Shown piece after piece: positions 1-8,152 of a DNA stretch of 9,794 nt. The notes beneath the pieces are model-generated. The model worked only from the letters and a program-made list of their open reading frames with translations. It made no database searches and was not told where the DNA came from. Origin of the DNA: JBGTIS01 sp041745535 (lineage in GTDB: Bacteria; Bacteroidota; Bacteroidia; Cytophagales; Cyclobacteriaceae); assembly GCA_041745535.1 (NCBI GenBank), contig JBGTIS010000134.1:1-9794 (forward strand). The letters are read 5' to 3'. The position numbers and the translations under genes were made by a program. Each line of letters begins with the position of its first letter. Within the stretch, counting starts at the first letter, position 1.

Positions 1-1851
1 ACCCAGGACCTTGAGCACTATCAGTTTGTCAATGATGCCGGTCAATTGAGGCAGCATTTCTATGTATCAAGGTCTAATGAAGCAGGGAACCCTTACTGGA
101 CAGCCAACAATGTACGGCGTCCCCGTATCAGCGAAAGAGTACTCGGTTTGCTCTCTCTGAAATATCAGATTACAGATCATTTATTTTTATTGGGTAGATC
201 TGGTATAGACCGTATCACCAATAACGAGGAATTCCTTCGTTATGTAGACACCTACATTACAGCTGACTTTGGTTCATACTCCAAAACTTTTAATTATGGG
301 CTGGAGTGGAACTCAGACGTATTGTTAAGCTTTCAAAAAGACCTGACAGAAAATATTTCCCTTGGCCTGAACGCCGGTGCTAACCTAAGGATGGCAAAAT
401 CAGAGAGTGTGGGAGGATCGGGAGCCAACTTCAATGTTGAGAACTTATTTGCATTGAGCAATACCGCGCAACCTCTTCCTAATGAAAGCTATGCTGAAAA
501 AGAACAACAGTCGGTATATGTCTTTGGAGAAATTGGTTTTTACAATGCCATCTTCCTGAGTGGCTCTTTCAGAAATGACTGGAGTTCTACCTTACCTGAA
601 GAAAACCGTTCATACAGCTACCCTTCAGTGGGTTTAACCGCGGTAATCAGCGATTTGGTAGAGCTGCCTACTGCCTTTAGCTTCCTGAAGTTAAGAGGCT
701 CCTGGGCTGAAGTAGGAAATGATACTGCTCCTTATCGTCTTTCCAGGCAAGCCATCGTAAGTGCAGGGACAATCTCTTTAAGCCCTACTTTACCACTTGC
801 AGATTTGAAGCCAGAGAGCACTACGACTTATGAAGCAGGATTTGATGCCAGATTCCTGGATGATAATATAAGGTTAGATTTCACTTATTATAAGTCTAAT
901 ACCTTTGATCAGCTATTTGCTACCAACGTACCCGTAGCTTCAGGGGTGAGCAGTGTATTCCTTAATGGCGCAGATATTCAAAACCAGGGTTTTGAAGTAG
1001 TATTAGGAGTTACACCTGTAACCACTTCTAACTTTTCGTGGGATTTAAATGCTAATTTTGCTAAAAATAACAGTGAAGTAGTTGAAATTTCCGATGATAT
1101 AGATGTATTGATTCAGGGTAGTGGATTCTTAAACGAATACAGAATTGTAGCCGGAGAACCTTTTGGAAATCAGTACTCACGTGGATTCCAAAGAGATGAT
1201 AACGGAAATGTGCTAATTGATTCACAGGGCTTGCCCATTATTACTGCTGGTAAAACTGTGCAAGTGGCTAATTTCAATCCTGATTGGCTCATGGGTATCA
1301 CCAACACTTTCACATACAAAAATTTCTCATTGAGAGCTTTGGTTGATTTTCGCCAGGGTGGTCAGGTTTCTGTATTTACTGAGGCTATTATGGCAGGTAG
1401 TGGTATACTTGACTATACCGCACAGGGAAGAGATGGTACTTTAGTTTTTGGTGAAAACGTTTTCGGAGGAGAATCTGCCGTATTGGTAGATACAGATGGA
1501 AACCCTACACAGACACCAAACAACATTCAGATCAATGCTGAGACCTTATGGAATAGATTAGGTGGCAGAAATACCCCGGTAGGTGAAGCTTTTATCAGGG
1601 ATGCATCCAACATCCGCCTGAGAGAACTTTCTTTCAGCTACTCTGTACCTGAGAGTATGCTTTCCAGCCTTCCTTTCTTCCGTAGCGCAAGTTTATCCAT
1701 TGTAGGAAGGAACCTATTCTTCCTCAGCAATAAGACGGAATATTTTGATCCTGAAGCGGTTCAATCTGTGGATAATAATGCAGAAGGCTTAAACTCTTTT
1801 GCTCCACCTACAACCAGGAGCTTCGGTGTGTCATTAAACCTTGGTTTTTAA
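1..1851 (+). CDS. SusC/RagA-family TonB-dependent outer-membrane receptor, C-terminal part (5' truncated)
   Basis: Reading frame 1 is open from the first base, so the gene starts upstream; the TTG at 46 is an internal codon, not a start. The window holds 616 codons. SusC proteins are usually about 1000 residues, so the signal peptide, carboxypeptidase-like domain and TonB plug are probably missing. Seen: alternating beta-strand segments typical of a 22-strand barrel, the family-like stretches DLKPESTTTYEAG, FNPDWLMGITNTF, NIRLRELSFSYSVP and GRNLFFLS, and a C-terminal phenylalanine (LNLGF) as expected for an outer-membrane barrel recognised by the BAM machinery. Family knowledge: SusC imports glycans or peptides using TonB energy, with SusD as a lid. 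The partner SusD gene follows after 12 bp in the same frame. The substrate cannot be told from sequence. The family call is very secure. Confidence 0.96.
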   Translation, partial: TQDLEHYQFVNDAGQLRQHFYVSRSNEAGNPYWTANNVRRPRISERVLGLLSLKYQITDHLFLLGRSGIDRITNNEEFLRYVDTYITADFGSYSKTFNYGLEWNSDVLLSFQKDLTENISLGLNAGANLRMAKSESVGGSGANFNVENLFALSNTAQPLPNESYAEKEQQSVYVFGEIGFYNAIFLSGSFRNDWSSTLPEENRSYSYPSVGLTAVISDLVELPTAFSFLKLRGSWAEVGNDTAPYRLSRQAIVSAGTISLSPTLPLADLKPESTTTYEAGFDARFLDDNIRLDFTYYKSNTFDQLFATNVPVASGVSSVFLNGADIQNQGFEVVLGVTPVTTSNFSWDLNANFAKNNSEVVEISDDIDVLIQGSGFLNEYRIVAGEPFGNQYSRGFQRDDNGNVLIDSQGLPIITAGKTVQVANFNPDWLMGITNTFTYKNFSLRALVDFRQGGQVSVFTEAIMAGSGILDYTAQGRDGTLVFGENVFGGESAVLVDTDGNPTQTPNNIQINAETLWNRLGGRNTPVGEAFIRDASNIRLRELSFSYSVPESMLSSLPFFRSASLSIVGRNLFFLSNKTEYFDPEAVQSVDNNAEGLNSFAPPTTRSFGVSLNLGF

Positions 1852-1863
1852 TCGCAAAAAAAT

Positions 1864-3477
1864 ATGATGAATATGAATCGTAGTATATTATATATAGCAG
1901 TGTTGTCCATCTTATTCTTGGTCAATAGCTGTACCGACGACTTTACGGTGATGAATACAGATCCTAAAAATTTGACTGTAGATAAGCTCTCTCAAAGTGA
2001 GTATGGAGGAGTAGTAAAAGCCGCCTTGTATGCTCCTGCATTCTTGCCCAGTACCGCGCCCAATGATGCGAGAGGGGCTTTCCAGCTTACTCAATCACTT
2101 TTTTCCGATATTTATGGAGGTTACTTTGCTACCACCGCTCCTAATTTTGACTCCGACAAATTTATCCTGGTAGGTGGATGGCTCAATGGTGCATTTAACT
2201 ATTTTTATGCCAATGCCGCTCCTCAAATCAAGTATGCGGAAGATTTTGCTGCTGAAAATGGATATGAGCTGGAAAATGCCATGATGAAAGTGTGGCGTGT
2301 TTGGTCTTATCATCGGGTTACTGACTTTTGGGGTCCGATACCTTATTCAGAATTTGGAAACAGGGAACGCTCAGTACCTTACGATGCTCAGGAGGCTATC
2401 TATACGGATTTCTTTAGTAGTTTGGATGAAGCCATTACAGTATTACAGAGTAATGCGGGAGGAACTTCTTTCCTCGGATCAAATGACCTGATCTATGGAG
2501 GTGATGTAAACCAGTGGCTAAAATTCGCTAATACTTTACGTCTTCGTTTGGCCATAAGGGCAAAATATGCAGATCCTGCCCTGAGTCAATCTGAAGCGGA
2601 AAAGGCCGCGACCCTGGGTGAGTTCATCGCATCCAATGACGACAATGCCATCATTGCTACGAGTGCTCCTTTTTTTGCGAACCCTTACAACACGATTACC
2701 CAGTGGGGAGAGTTTCGCATGAGCGCCAATATGGAAAGTATTCTTAAAGGTTATGAAGACCCCAGAATTGCATCCTATGCCTCTCCTGCTGCTGAGCCTG
2801 ATCCTGCTGACGATCCCGCAGGCATTGAATTTCCTTACGAGGGTATGAGAAACGGTCAGTCTAAAGTAGACAAACAGGGAACTAATTTCAATGCCATAGC
2901 ATCGGATATGGCTCCTGCCTATACCGAAGCCGGAGTAGCCGGACCAAATTATGTGATTATGAATGCTGCCGAATCTCATTTCTTACTGGCTGAAGGTGCT
3001 TTGGAAGGATGGAATATGGGCGGGACTGCTCAAAGTTTTTATGAGCAGGGAATTATCACATCGCATGAAGAATATGGCTTGGATGGAAGTAACCTATCTG
3101 GTAATCCATATGTATCAAGCCCTAATATGCCTGCTTCTTATGATGGAACTGCCCCTGCGCCTTCTGATATCCCTGTTGCTTACAATGTTGCGGGTAGCAA
3201 AGAAGAACAGCTTGAGCAGATTATCACGCAAAAATGGATATCGCTTTATCCTAACTCTCAGGAAGCCTGGGCTGAAAAGAGAAGAACAGGTTATCCAACT
3301 TTCTACGATCGCCTGAATACAGATAACCCAGATATTCCAGTGAGTACAGTGCCCAGAAGAGTGCCATTTGTAGATGGAGAGTTTACGACCAATGCCGAAG
3401 CTGTAAACGCAGCTATTGCAAACTTGCTGGGTGGGCCAGACAACGGAACTACCAAACTATGGTGGGATGCCAAATAA
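1864..3477 (+). CDS. SusD/RagB-family surface lipoprotein (SusD-like_2 type)
   Basis: Complete, 537 residues, normal length for the family. The N terminus has a short basic region, a hydrophobic stretch (about residues 8-20) and a lipobox LVNSC with Cys23. The following TDD is acidic, like the lipoprotein export signal of Bacteroidota, so surface display is likely. Family marks: FTVMNTDPKNLT after the lipobox, DFWGPIPYSE at 154-163, the helical WLKFANTLRLRLAIR at 218-232, a late KWISLYPNSQEAW from residue 457, and a terminal KLWWDAK. Known role: it caps the SusC barrel and binds the ligand through TPR-like helices. Start choice: the susC stop (1849-1851) lies in this same frame, so only the ATGs at 1864, 1867 and 1873 are possible. 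No Shine-Dalgarno is seen, only an A-rich leader. It is transcribed with the upstream susC. The ligand is unknown. Confidence 0.96.
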   Translation: MMNMNRSILYIAVLSILFLVNSCTDDFTVMNTDPKNLTVDKLSQSEYGGVVKAALYAPAFLPSTAPNDARGAFQLTQSLFSDIYGGYFATTAPNFDSDKFILVGGWLNGAFNYFYANAAPQIKYAEDFAAENGYELENAMMKVWRVWSYHRVTDFWGPIPYSEFGNRERSVPYDAQEAIYTDFFSSLDEAITVLQSNAGGTSFLGSNDLIYGGDVNQWLKFANTLRLRLAIRAKYADPALSQSEAEKAATLGEFIASNDDNAIIATSAPFFANPYNTITQWGEFRMSANMESILKGYEDPRIASYASPAAEPDPADDPAGIEFPYEGMRNGQSKVDKQGTNFNAIASDMAPAYTEAGVAGPNYVIMNAAESHFLLAEGALEGWNMGGTAQSFYEQGIITSHEEYGLDGSNLSGNPYVSSPNMPASYDGTAPAPSDIPVAYNVAGSKEEQLEQIITQKWISLYPNSQEAWAEKRRTGYPTFYDRLNTDNPDIPVSTVPRRVPFVDGEFTTNAEAVNAAIANLLGGPDNGTTKLWWDAK

Positions 3478-3501
3478 CAGATAATTCCTCCCAAAACATT
3501 T

Positions 3502-3534
3502 AAAGTGCCAGTTTGATCTGGCACTTTTTGTTTT
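3502..3534 (+). terminator. Rho-independent terminator of the susCD operon
   Basis: A perfect 10-bp stem (3502-3511 AAAGTGCCAG with 3518-3527 CTGGCACTTT) closes a 6-base loop and runs into a T-rich tail (TTTTTGTTTT). It lies 24 bases after the SusD stop, so it should end the susCD transcript. The next gene starts only 31 bases later and therefore needs readthrough or its own promoter. Confidence 0.9.
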
Positions 3535-3541
3535 AACTTTA
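3512..3541 (+). promoter_or_regulatory. Possible Bacteroidota-type promoter overlapping the terminator
   Basis: The known consensus of the major Bacteroidota sigma factor is TTTG, about 19-21 bases, then TAnnTTTG. Here TTTG at 3512-3515 (in the terminator loop) is followed after 18 bases by TAACTTTA at 3534-3541, one mismatch from the -7 consensus. This would start transcription roughly 15-20 bases before the ATG at 3566. The match is short, the spacing is one base under the usual range, and AT-rich sequence gives such matches by chance, so this is tentative. Confidence 0.27.
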
Positions 3542-3565
3542 CCCATATTCAACAATCAAGGTGAG

Positions 3566-6500
3566 ATGATGCGTTGTACCGATAAAAGCTTATACCTGTG
3601 CTGTTTTATTTTGCTTTTTTCCTGTAAGCAGGAAGCAGACCACAGTAAACTGTTTACGCGGTTAGCCTCTGCTGATACGGGAATCCGTTTTAAAAATCTG
3701 CTGCGCGAAACCGAGGAGTTTAACGTAATGAAGTATAGCTACTTTTATAATGGCAGTGGCGTAGCGGTAGGCGACATCAATAACGATCGCCTGCCCGATA
3801 TTTATTTTACCGGCAACATGATGGCCAGCCATTTATACCTGAACAAAGGTAACGGTGAGACTGCACCATTGCAGTTTGAAGAAATAGCGGAAAAAGCTGG
3901 TGTAAGCGCCGCAGGCTTATGGAATACAGGTGTTACCATGGCTGATGTAAACGGCGATGGCTGGCTCGATATTTATGTTTGTCGCTCCGCTGCCGCCGAT
4001 CCTGTGAAAAGAAAAAACCTGCTTTTTATCAATAATAAAGATCTCACTTTTACAGAAAAAGCAGCAAGCTACGGACTGGCCGATCCGGCCTATTCTACCC
4101 AGGCTTCGTTTTTCGATTATGACCGGGATGGCGATCTGGACATGTACCTGCTGAACCATTCCGTGCCCGAATTTGCCGGTTTCAACAAGCTGATTGGCAA
4201 TTATAAACAACGGAAAAATGCCAATTACGGCGACAAACTATACCGGAACGATGGAGAGCGTTTTACTGATGTTACCGACAGTGCCGGCATTATCCACAAT
4301 GTGCTGGGTTTTGGCCTGGGTGTTACCGTCACCGATGTAAATGGCGATCACTGGCCCGACATCTATATCAGCAACGACTATAACGAAGAGGATTATCTGT
4401 ACCTGAACCAGCAGAATAGCCCGGATGGACATCGGGGCTTTAAAGAATCGCTGCGGGAAAGTATGGGGCATGTTTCGCTGTTCTCGATGGGTGCCGATGG
4501 CGCTGACATCAACAACGACCTGAAACCGGATCTGATTACCCTGGACATGCTGCCCGAATCCAGTTACAAACAAAAGAAAGCCCTGGGACCTGAACATTAC
4601 GATAAATACCAGGCCCTGATCAGCAGTGGGTTTTATTTCCAGACCATGCGCAACATGCTGCAACTGAATAAGGGGAATGGCCCGGATGGAAAACCCTATT
4701 TCAGTGAAATCGGTCAACTGGCGGGCATATCCAATACCGACTGGAGTTGGGCGGTACTGGCCGCGGATTATGACAACGATGGTTACAAAGACCTGCTGGT
4801 TACCAATGGCTATATGCGGAATTACCTGGATATGGATTTTTTGAATTATCTGGTGGGAGAAAAAGTAAATGCCCAGCAACCCAATCAGGAAGGTGCTTTA
4901 CTGGAATTAATTGAAAAAATGCCGCCTATTAAAGTAGAAAACTATCTGTATAAAAATAATGGCGGCCTCACTTTTACCAAAACATCAGAAGCCTGGGGGA
5001 TGGGGGAGCCCACCGTATCAAATGGCGCGGCCTATGCCGATCTGGATAATGACGGCGACCTGGACCTGATTATCTGCAATACCAATGAAGAAGCGGGTAT
5101 TTTTCAGAACAACAGCGACCTGCTTACCCAAAACCACTACCTGAAAGTGCGTTTGCAGGGCAAAGGAAAAAATACGTTTGGGGTAGGCGCTCAGGTAATG
5201 CTATATGCCGGTGCACAGCAATTTTTGCAGGAAATGATTCCGGTAAGAGGTTTCCAGTCATCGGTAAACTACGAACTGGTATTTGGCTTGGGCGAAATCG
5301 CTCGGGTAGACAGCCTGACCGTAATATGGCCCGATGCCACCGTGGAAAAGAAAGGTTCGTTGCAAACGGACCAAACCATTACCTTACAACAAACCCATGC
5401 CCAGGCAGCGGGGGAACAGAAAACGGCGTTGCAGGAAAAGAATTTTACGGAAGAGGTTAACCGGTTGGGCCTGAAATTCAGGCATGAGGAAAACAGCTTT
5501 CTGGACTTTAAACGCGACCGCATGATGCCGCATGGGATTTCTACCGCCGGTCCCAAAATAACCAGGGGCGATATCAATCAGGACGGACGGGAGGATGTGT
5601 ATGTAGGTGGGGCTAAAGGAAGTACAGGGAAATTATTTGTGCAGTTGCGCAATGGTTCGTTCAAAGAAAGCCCGCAGCCGGCTTTTGACACTGACAAAGG
5701 TTTTGAGGATACCGATGGTGTATTGGCAGATGTGGATGGCGATGGCGATCTGGATTTGTATGTGGTAAGCGGTGGGAATGAGTTTACTGACAACGGCCTG
5801 CTATTGCAGGACAGGCTGTACCTCAACAATGGAAAAGGAACCTTTACCCGGGCAACGGAAAATTTACCCGACATGCTCACCAGCAGCTCCTCAGTAACCG
5901 TTGCCGATATTGAGCAGGATGGCGATCTGGATTTGTTTGTTGGCGGCAGGTCTGTGCCCGGTGCCTATCCGGTATCGCCCAGAAGTTACCTGTTGCTGAA
6001 CGATGGAAAAGGCAACTTTGAAGATGCCACCCAAGCGGTTTGTCCGGCTCTGCTTACACCGGGTATGGTAACCGATGCCGCCTTTCTGGACGTAAATAAC
6101 GATAACCGGGCCGACCTGGTGATCGCCGGCGAATGGATGCCCCTTCAGGTGTATCTGAATGAGCAGGGGAAACTTACGCTGAAGCAGGATGCCTTTTCGA
6201 CCCCTACTTCCGGTTGGTGGAATACCCTGGAAGCCCATGATTTTGATAAGGATGGCGACCTGGACCTGGTAGCCGGCAACTTCGGATTGAACAATCCATA
6301 CAAGCCGAGCGAGGCACAACCTGCCCGACTGGTGTACAAAGATTTTGACGGCAATGGCTCGGTAGACCCTATTTTTACCTATTACATCGCCGATACCAAT
6401 GCATTTGCCTACAGCCGCGACGAACTGATCGGGCAGATTGCTTCCATCAAAAAGAACTTTACCGATTATGAATCGTTTGCCAAAGCCCGGCCCGAAAATT

Positions 6501-6943
6501 TCTTCTCTGCCGAACAACTGGCTGGGGCCGATACGTTATCGGCAGTGCTACTGGAAACCGTTTATCTGGAAAATGATGGAAAAGGTAATTTTTCTGTAAA
6601 ACAATTGCCGGTGGAAGCGCAGTTTTCACCCATCTACGCCTTATCGGTAACCGACATCAATGGGGATGGCAATGCCGATATTCTGACAGGAGGAAATTTG
6701 TCGAATACCCGGGTGAGCACCGGTAAATACGATGGCAACTATGGTACGGTATTGCTGGGCGATGGTGCCGGTGGCTTCACCGTTATGAATCAGGCGGCTA
6801 CCGGACTGAAAATTCAGGGAGATGTACGTGATATTGAAATACTAACCATACAGCAAACAGATTTTGCTTTGTTTTCCAGAAACAACGACAGCCTGCTGGT
6901 ATACCAGGTTGCCAGAATCATCAGGCCCGGTCATTTGCAGTAG
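3566..6943 (+). CDS. VCBS/FG-GAP repeat lipoprotein with central ASPIC/UnbV domain
   Basis: 1125 residues. A short hydrophobic leader ends in LLFSC, giving lipidated Cys20 followed by KQEAD; probably a surface lipoprotein. Fourteen DxDxDG-like calcium-binding loops of the FG-GAP/VCBS type are visible. Seven precede the ASPIC/UnbV domain, beginning at residues 70, 127, 184, 257, 314, 401 and 492. Seven follow it, at 669, 722, 781, 842, 892, 926 and 1030. The ASPIC/UnbV domain spans about 525-608, with FGVGAQV, the RGFQSS stretch, the VFGLG motif and VIWPD. Such proteins are common next to SusCD pairs, but their function is not established; beta-propeller binding or adhesion is an inference. 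Start: AAGGTGAG lies immediately upstream of ATG 3566 and its twin ATG at 3569, resembling a Shine-Dalgarno; either ATG could be used. Codon use (many CTG, GCC, CGG) is more GC-rich than in the susCD genes. Confidence 0.93.
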   Translation: MMRCTDKSLYLCCFILLFSCKQEADHSKLFTRLASADTGIRFKNLLRETEEFNVMKYSYFYNGSGVAVGDINNDRLPDIYFTGNMMASHLYLNKGNGETAPLQFEEIAEKAGVSAAGLWNTGVTMADVNGDGWLDIYVCRSAAADPVKRKNLLFINNKDLTFTEKAASYGLADPAYSTQASFFDYDRDGDLDMYLLNHSVPEFAGFNKLIGNYKQRKNANYGDKLYRNDGERFTDVTDSAGIIHNVLGFGLGVTVTDVNGDHWPDIYISNDYNEEDYLYLNQQNSPDGHRGFKESLRESMGHVSLFSMGADGADINNDLKPDLITLDMLPESSYKQKKALGPEHYDKYQALISSGFYFQTMRNMLQLNKGNGPDGKPYFSEIGQLAGISNTDWSWAVLAADYDNDGYKDLLVTNGYMRNYLDMDFLNYLVGEKVNAQQPNQEGALLELIEKMPPIKVENYLYKNNGGLTFTKTSEAWGMGEPTVSNGAAYADLDNDGDLDLIICNTNEEAGIFQNNSDLLTQNHYLKVRLQGKGKNTFGVGAQVMLYAGAQQFLQEMIPVRGFQSSVNYELVFGLGEIARVDSLTVIWPDATVEKKGSLQTDQTITLQQTHAQAAGEQKTALQEKNFTEEVNRLGLKFRHEENSFLDFKRDRMMPHGISTAGPKITRGDINQDGREDVYVGGAKGSTGKLFVQLRNGSFKESPQPAFDTDKGFEDTDGVLADVDGDGDLDLYVVSGGNEFTDNGLLLQDRLYLNNGKGTFTRATENLPDMLTSSSSVTVADIEQDGDLDLFVGGRSVPGAYPVSPRSYLLLNDGKGNFEDATQAVCPALLTPGMVTDAAFLDVNNDNRADLVIAGEWMPLQVYLNEQGKLTLKQDAFSTPTSGWWNTLEAHDFDKDGDLDLVAGNFGLNNPYKPSEAQPARLVYKDFDGNGSVDPIFTYYIADTNAFAYSRDELIGQIASIKKNFTDYESFAKARPENFFSAEQLAGADTLSAVLLETVYLENDGKGNFSVKQLPVEAQFSPIYALSVTDINGDGNADILTGGNLSNTRVSTGKYDGNYGTVLLGDGAGGFTVMNQAATGLKIQGDVRDIEILTIQQTDFALFSRNNDSLLVYQVARIIRPGHLQ

Positions 6944-6944
6944 T

Positions 6945-7712
6945 TTATTTTTGACAGAAAATTACTTCCTGTTCCTGTAAAGGGGCCTGGGCATATGCCG
7001 TCCGCATGCCTAAAGTTTCCAGGCTTTGGCGGGAAACTTCCCGGAACTTCAGGGTGGTGCTGAATTCCCGGTCAAAAGGAAAAGGGTGGATGCTGATGCG
7101 AAGCGTATCCAGCCAGGCAGGCATCAGCCGTTGCCGGTTTTCGGCATTAAAAGCTTCGGAACGGGAAAAACCTTTCTGGAACCACGGATGCTCCTGCTGT
7201 TTGCCGATACCCGGTTCGTTCAGGCACACATACAGGGATATATTATCGCATAGCTGCAAAAGCTGAAAATGAAGGTGAATGAGGTTCTGGTTGATTTCAG
7301 GGAACATTTTTCGTAGGTTTCGCTGCCTTTCTTTTTCAGTTTTCATAAACAGGTGTTCCGCGGGGAGCAGGTGATTACCCAGAAAAGACGTGTAATGCAT
7401 GCTGCACAGCAAAGCCGCATACGGATTCATGGCTTCGGTTTCGTCCAGACCTTTCTGATAAAAAGTAAGTTTCGGAATCAGCGGATAGTCTACAAACGAC
7501 ATGGGTGCGGCATGCTGGTCGTTCCAAACGGGTGTATCGTCCAGCCCGATCCAGCTGCGATCGTGTTGGAATACCGCTTCCAGGGCATCGTTATACCACT
7601 GACTGGTTGGAAAAAATTCCTTCCGGAAATGCCGGGCTACCTCGCCCGAAAGCTGCGCATGGTCGTGCTGCCCCACCATAATAAAACCTAAAGAAGTTTC
7701 TCTGATAATCAT
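6945..7712 (-). CDS. DUF3891-family protein
   Basis: 255 residues with no signal peptide or membrane segment, so cytoplasmic. The N terminus MIIRETSLGFIMVGQHDHAQ matches my memory of DUF3891 proteins, which begin with a short strand followed by a QHDHA-like motif and are about 240-260 residues long. Potential metal ligands are H16, D17 and H18, the H50-D51 pair, H106 (MHYTSF) and D156 (LCDNISLY). This order resembles an HD-hydrolase pattern, but that is my inference. No reaction is known for the family. It converges with the VCBS gene, one base separating the stop codons, and no terminator is seen between them. Its upstream side faces the repeat island. Codon use resembles the VCBS gene. Several long plus-strand open frames over it are shadows. 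Confidence 0.85.
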   Translation of the reverse strand: MIIRETSLGFIMVGQHDHAQLSGEVARHFRKEFFPTSQWYNDALEAVFQHDRSWIGLDDTPVWNDQHAAPMSFVDYPLIPKLTFYQKGLDETEAMNPYAALLCSMHYTSFLGNHLLPAEHLFMKTEKERQRNLRKMFPEINQNLIHLHFQLLQLCDNISLYVCLNEPGIGKQQEHPWFQKGFSRSEAFNAENRQRLMPAWLDTLRISIHPFPFDREFSTTLKFREVSRQSLETLGMRTAYAQAPLQEQEVIFCQK

Positions 7713-7762
7713 ACTAAGTTTGTTTGAAATGGAATTATTTCACTACAAAACCAATAAGCGAA

Positions 7763-7901
7763 CATTTGTCATGCCGAGGCACGAGGCATCTGATTGGCAA
7801 ATGAGCTTTAGAAGTATCGTTTTACGTAAACGGTCACCGTCCGGATACTCTTCCATTTTAAGGTGGCCCATCAGGCACTATATTCCAAGCCGGATAACAA
7901 T
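7763..7901. repeat. Palindrome-headed interspersed repeat, copy 1
   Basis: The head is a 41-base imperfect palindrome (7763-7803). Outer arms are CATTTG (7763-7768) and CAAATG (7798-7803), inner arms ATGCC (7771-7775) and GGCAT (7785-7789). The first 29 bases are identical to copy 2. The tail ATTCCAAGCCGGATAACAAT (7882-7901) matches the tail of copy 2 at 17 of 20 bases, and both copies share an internal GGATACT. The copy is about 49 bases longer than copy 2 in its middle. It resembles REP-like intergenic repeats of the TCATnnCGAGG type that I recall from Bacteroidota genomes, which is not verified here. A 102-codon open frame crossing both copies is not taken as a gene. Confidence 0.8.
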
Positions 7902-7991
7902 CATTTGTCATGCCGAGGCACGAGGCATCTTCGTAGCAAATGTGCATTATTCATTTTACCAGGATACTTTCATTCCATGCCGAATAAGAAT
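7902..7991. repeat. Palindrome-headed interspersed repeat, copy 2
   Basis: This copy begins at the base after copy 1 ends. The head palindrome is 7902-7942, with outer arms CATTTG (7902-7907) and CAAATG (7937-7942) and inner arms ATGCC (7910-7914) and GGCAT (7924-7928). The loop between the second inner and second outer arm differs from copy 1 (CTTCGTAG against CTGATTGG) while both arm pairs are kept. The tail at 7972-7991 aligns with that of copy 1. No coding function is seen. Confidence 0.8.
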
Positions 7992-8057
7992 ACCAGGCAA
8001 CCTGATTTACCAGAGCATTAATTATTGATACAAAAAATAGATTACTATTATCATTCA

Positions 8058-8152
8058 CTTTCCTGCTGTAAAACAGATCAACCCACACCCTTCACGTTGA
8101 TGCTATTTCAATAGCACACATACAGGAAAGATAAAAAATTATCCTGATCTGT
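8058..8152. repeat. Cluster of short inverted repeats, interleaved
   Basis: Three complementary pairs are seen: CTTTCCTG (8058-8065) with CAGGAAAG (8123-8130), ACAGATCA (8073-8080) with TGATCTGT (8145-8152), and TGCTATT (8101-8107) with AATAGCA (8110-8116). The first two pairs interleave (A-B-A'-B'), a pseudoknot-like order if transcribed. Each match is only 7-8 bases, so chance is not excluded. The right part overlaps the end of the minus-strand gene remnant. Confidence 0.35.

Noticed and set aside
2095..2979. Minus-strand and alternate-frame open frames inside susD
   Set aside because: They are shadows of a strongly supported susD gene and have no family features.
3917..6517. Long minus-strand open frames inside the VCBS gene (up to 213 codons)
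   Set aside because: Antisense of repeated Asp/Gly-rich codons gives isoleucine/valine-rich shadows; the forward frame has a complete domain structure.
7720..8028. 102-codon plus-strand open frame
   Set aside because: It runs through both copies of the palindromic repeat, and its peptide shows the same repeat-derived segment (MPRHEAS, CHAEARGIF); no start signal or family is recognisable.
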